DNA from: Rutidosis leptorrhynchoides
Taxonomy: Eukaryota; Streptophyta; Magnoliopsida; Asterales; Asteraceae
DNA length: 64,000 bases
Direction of reading: 5' to 3'
NCBI RefSeq assembly: GCF_046630445.1
Contig: NC_092342.1
Coordinates: forward strand, 86,125,001 to 86,189,000
Shown one piece after another: positions 61,466-64,000 of this stretch. The notes below the pieces were generated by a model. That model worked only from the letters and a program-made list of their open reading frames with translations, did no database searches and was not told where the DNA came from. Within the stretch, counting starts at the first letter, position 1; every line of letters begins with the position of its first letter. The translations under genes were made by a program, and so were the position numbers.

Positions 61466-62210
61466 GAATTCATTAGGTTTCATTATTTCATAGAAACTTG
61501 AAAATATTTTTCTCTAAACTCTCTCAATCGATTTACATATATATATTTACTCCGTATTATTTCAAGATATTATTAGTATACATAAAATATTACGACAGAG
61601 TGCTGTCCGAGTGATTTCGAAATTGTTTTTCGAGTAGGATAAGATTAAGGAAATTATGGGTTATAGCTATGGAGGTGACTGAGTATCGTTCATGGGTATG
61701 CTCGTGAGGTCAATATAGTGTTTATCATTTCCGTTGCGTCTACGTACCTTTCCTGCAATATTGAATCTCAATATTGATACGTGAGTACTCATAATTTAAC
61801 TTTTACATACTAATAGTGTATCCCTGACTAATGCTCGAGTATTTAGGATTATGCATGCTTGTACTTTTGATATTGCCCTTAGACAGGTTAGGTTGAATCT
61901 TGAATTAGTTACACTTGCGGTTGAGATAAGGTATAAGATATGCATGTCCTTGGAAAGCTAGCGAAAAATTAAGAACTTTTCCTTTAGATATCGAATGGTT
62001 TCGATGAACGGATTAGAAGTTATAATCAATTGAATTTTCGATATTTTTATTAAAAATGATTATTATTATCGTCGTTCTAGTTTTATCTTATTATTATCAT
62101 TATTATTATCTTTATCAATAAAAGGGATTTATCATTAAAAATTGTTATTTTTTTTATTATTACTATCGTTATTATCGTTAAAGTTATAATTAGTATTATT
62201 ATTATTATCC

Positions 62211-62252
<42 letters not shown>

Positions 62253-64000
62253 CATTATTAATATATATATCATTATTTAAAAATGGTTATTGTTATTGTT
62301 ATTATTATTATTACTATATTATCATTAAGATAATTATTAGTATTATCGTTAATAATGTTATAGTAACTATCATTATTAATATTAGTGTAATTAAAACAAA
62401 TATTTGTAACACCTAATTATTTTGATTACTATTATTATCATTATTATGAACACGATATAAAAGACGATTAAAAGCTATTAAATGAAACGATTAGGAAATA
62501 ATGAGTAAGAGTATCATGATGAAATTAAAATATTATAAGATATTGATTTAGATAAAATTATCGTTCTTATTATTTTTATCATTACTATTATTATTAAAAG
62601 TATCGTTAGTATTAAAACTATCATTTTAACAAAAATTATCATTTTAATAGAAATGTCATTGTTACTATAAAATATTATTATTATTATTATTTTAAATAGA
62701 ATTATTATTTTAAAGATAATATTAAAAATTATCGTAAATATTAAAGTTATCATAATTAGAATTATCGTTTTATCATAATGTCATCTTAGTAATTATAAAT
62801 ATTGATATTTTTATAATAATAATTATTATTACAAAATAATACAACTTTTACTTACTATCATTATAGATATTATTTTATCAAATAAATATGTGATACAAAC
62901 ATATTTTACTACGTGTAATAACTTACTTTAATAATACCTATCATATTATCTTTATGATATTAAATGAACCTGGCCTATAAATTTTATTACTTAATATATA
63001 TAAAAGTATATTTTATTATATAAATTTAATATAAAATTTTATTTATTAATAAATAAATTATATTATTTACTCTAATAAATCTTTTAAAAATATTTAAAAA
63101 TATAAAACGACGATATTTAAACTATATATTAATCATGTATAGATTTTTTGAAATTATTTTGAGTCAAATTTACTTTTGTTGACTTTTGCATATTAGTCTC
63201 GAGCATTAGGATTGTGGTACACTATAACTTGACCTAATTTGTTAGACAAATATTGACCAACACATAAATATATATAATTAATTTAGGTTCGTGAATCCGA
63301 GGCCAACCTTGCACTTGTTCAATGACGTTATATGTATTTTTACTGCGAAATACAGTATGGTGAGTTTCATTTGTCTTTTTACCCTTTATATTTTTGGGAC
63401 TGAGAATACATGCGCTTTTATAAATGTTTGACAAAATAGACACAAGTAATTGAAACTACATTCTATGGTTGAATTATCGAAATCGAATATGCCCCTTTTT
63501 ATTAAAGTCTAGTAATCTAAGAATTAGGGAACAGACACCCTAATTGACGCGAATCCTAAAGATAGATCTATTGGGCCTAACAAACCCCATCCAAAGTACC
63601 GGATGCTTTAGTACTTCGAAATTTATATCATGTCCGAAGGAGGATCCCGGAATGATAGGGGATATTCTTATATGTATCTAGTTAATGTCGGTTACCAGGT
63701 GTTCACCATATGAATGATTATTTTTGTCTCTATGCATGGGACGTATATTTATGAGAACTGGAAATGAAATTCTTGTGGTCTATTAAAATGATGGAAATAA
63801 ATGATTATGATAAACTAATGAACTCACCAACCTTTTGGTTGACACTTTAAAGCATGTTTATTCTCAGGTGTTAAAGAAATCTTCCGCTGTGCATTTGCTC
63901 ATTTTAAAGATATTACTTGGAGTCTTTCATAGCATATTTCGAAGAACGTTGCATTCGAGTCATTGAGTTCATCAAAGATTATTATTAAATCAATTTATAA

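Larger units (their letters stand above)
60536..64000 (+). mobile_element. LTR of a third Gypsy-type element, running off the window
   Basis: Begins TGTGACAACCCGGAAATTTCC at 60536, inside the right LTR of the preceding element, probably with GTTAC (60531-60535) as the target. It shares the conserved 3'-LTR blocks (AGGTTCGTGAATCCGAGG at 63284, CCTAATTGACGCGAATCCTA, GTCGGTTACCAGG, GCATGTTTATTCTCAGGTG at 63853). The part seen is over 3.4 kb and no PBS is reached. It includes a tandem repeat (61284-61448), a TATA-like TATAAATA (61458-61465) and a long ATT/ATC-rich low-complexity stretch (62040-62840). Confidence 0.8.

Noticed and set aside
62040..62840. Ile-rich ORFs in the third LTR
   Set aside because: They come from ATT/ATC low-complexity sequence.

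Overview
The window is plant nuclear DNA, almost certainly from a eudicot and probably from the daisy family (Asteraceae). The basis is one intron-bearing plant gene, a cytokinin receptor histidine kinase, set among several nested LTR retrotransposons, MITEs and AT-rich simple repeats. The family-level guess is inference from the very long LTRs (3.4-4.8 kb) and the overall style of the repeats; no search was run. There is nothing prokaryotic here: no operons, CRISPR or IS elements.

Layout. 1-508 is left flank. 509-8870 is an old, pol-less Copia-type element (LTRs 509-873 and 8507-8870, PBS, PPT, imperfect 5-bp target duplication). It carries a decayed gag and is itself interrupted by a 1.1-kb solo LTR (2050-3135, exact GTTTA duplication). 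10030-12080 looks like LTR-derived sequence with a small MITE. 12439-18313 is a complete young Copia element on the minus strand (TSD GTTTT) with intact gag and pol frames. 19007-22027 is a 3-kb solo LTR (TSD ATATC) sitting in an older repeat.

23777-29787 (minus) is the only host gene: an eight-exon CHASE-domain hybrid histidine kinase, best matched to AHK4/CRE1/WOL. The eight exons join in frame to 973 codons. Several introns hold MITE-like insertions.

32000-32623 and 46073-46640 are two halves of a dead MULE transposase, split by a 13.4-kb Ty3/Gypsy chromovirus (32624-46067, TSD TGGAT, LTRs of about 3.43 kb). Between its primer binding site and gag this Gypsy element carries two extra ORFs: an acidic protein and an F-box/Sel1-like protein that resembles plant F-box genes. 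The F-box frame and gag-pol carry isolated in-frame stops.

48032-60535 is a second, related but non-autonomous giant-LTR element. It shares the PBS leader and the PPT of the first, has a different small ORF in the same slot, and has no pol. Its right LTR is cut at 60535 by a third element whose LTR runs off the window end.

The most unusual observation is that both related Gypsy elements have a 'cargo slot' between the PBS leader and an internal copy of the PPT motif. The slot is filled by different non-canonical ORFs, one of them an F-box gene.
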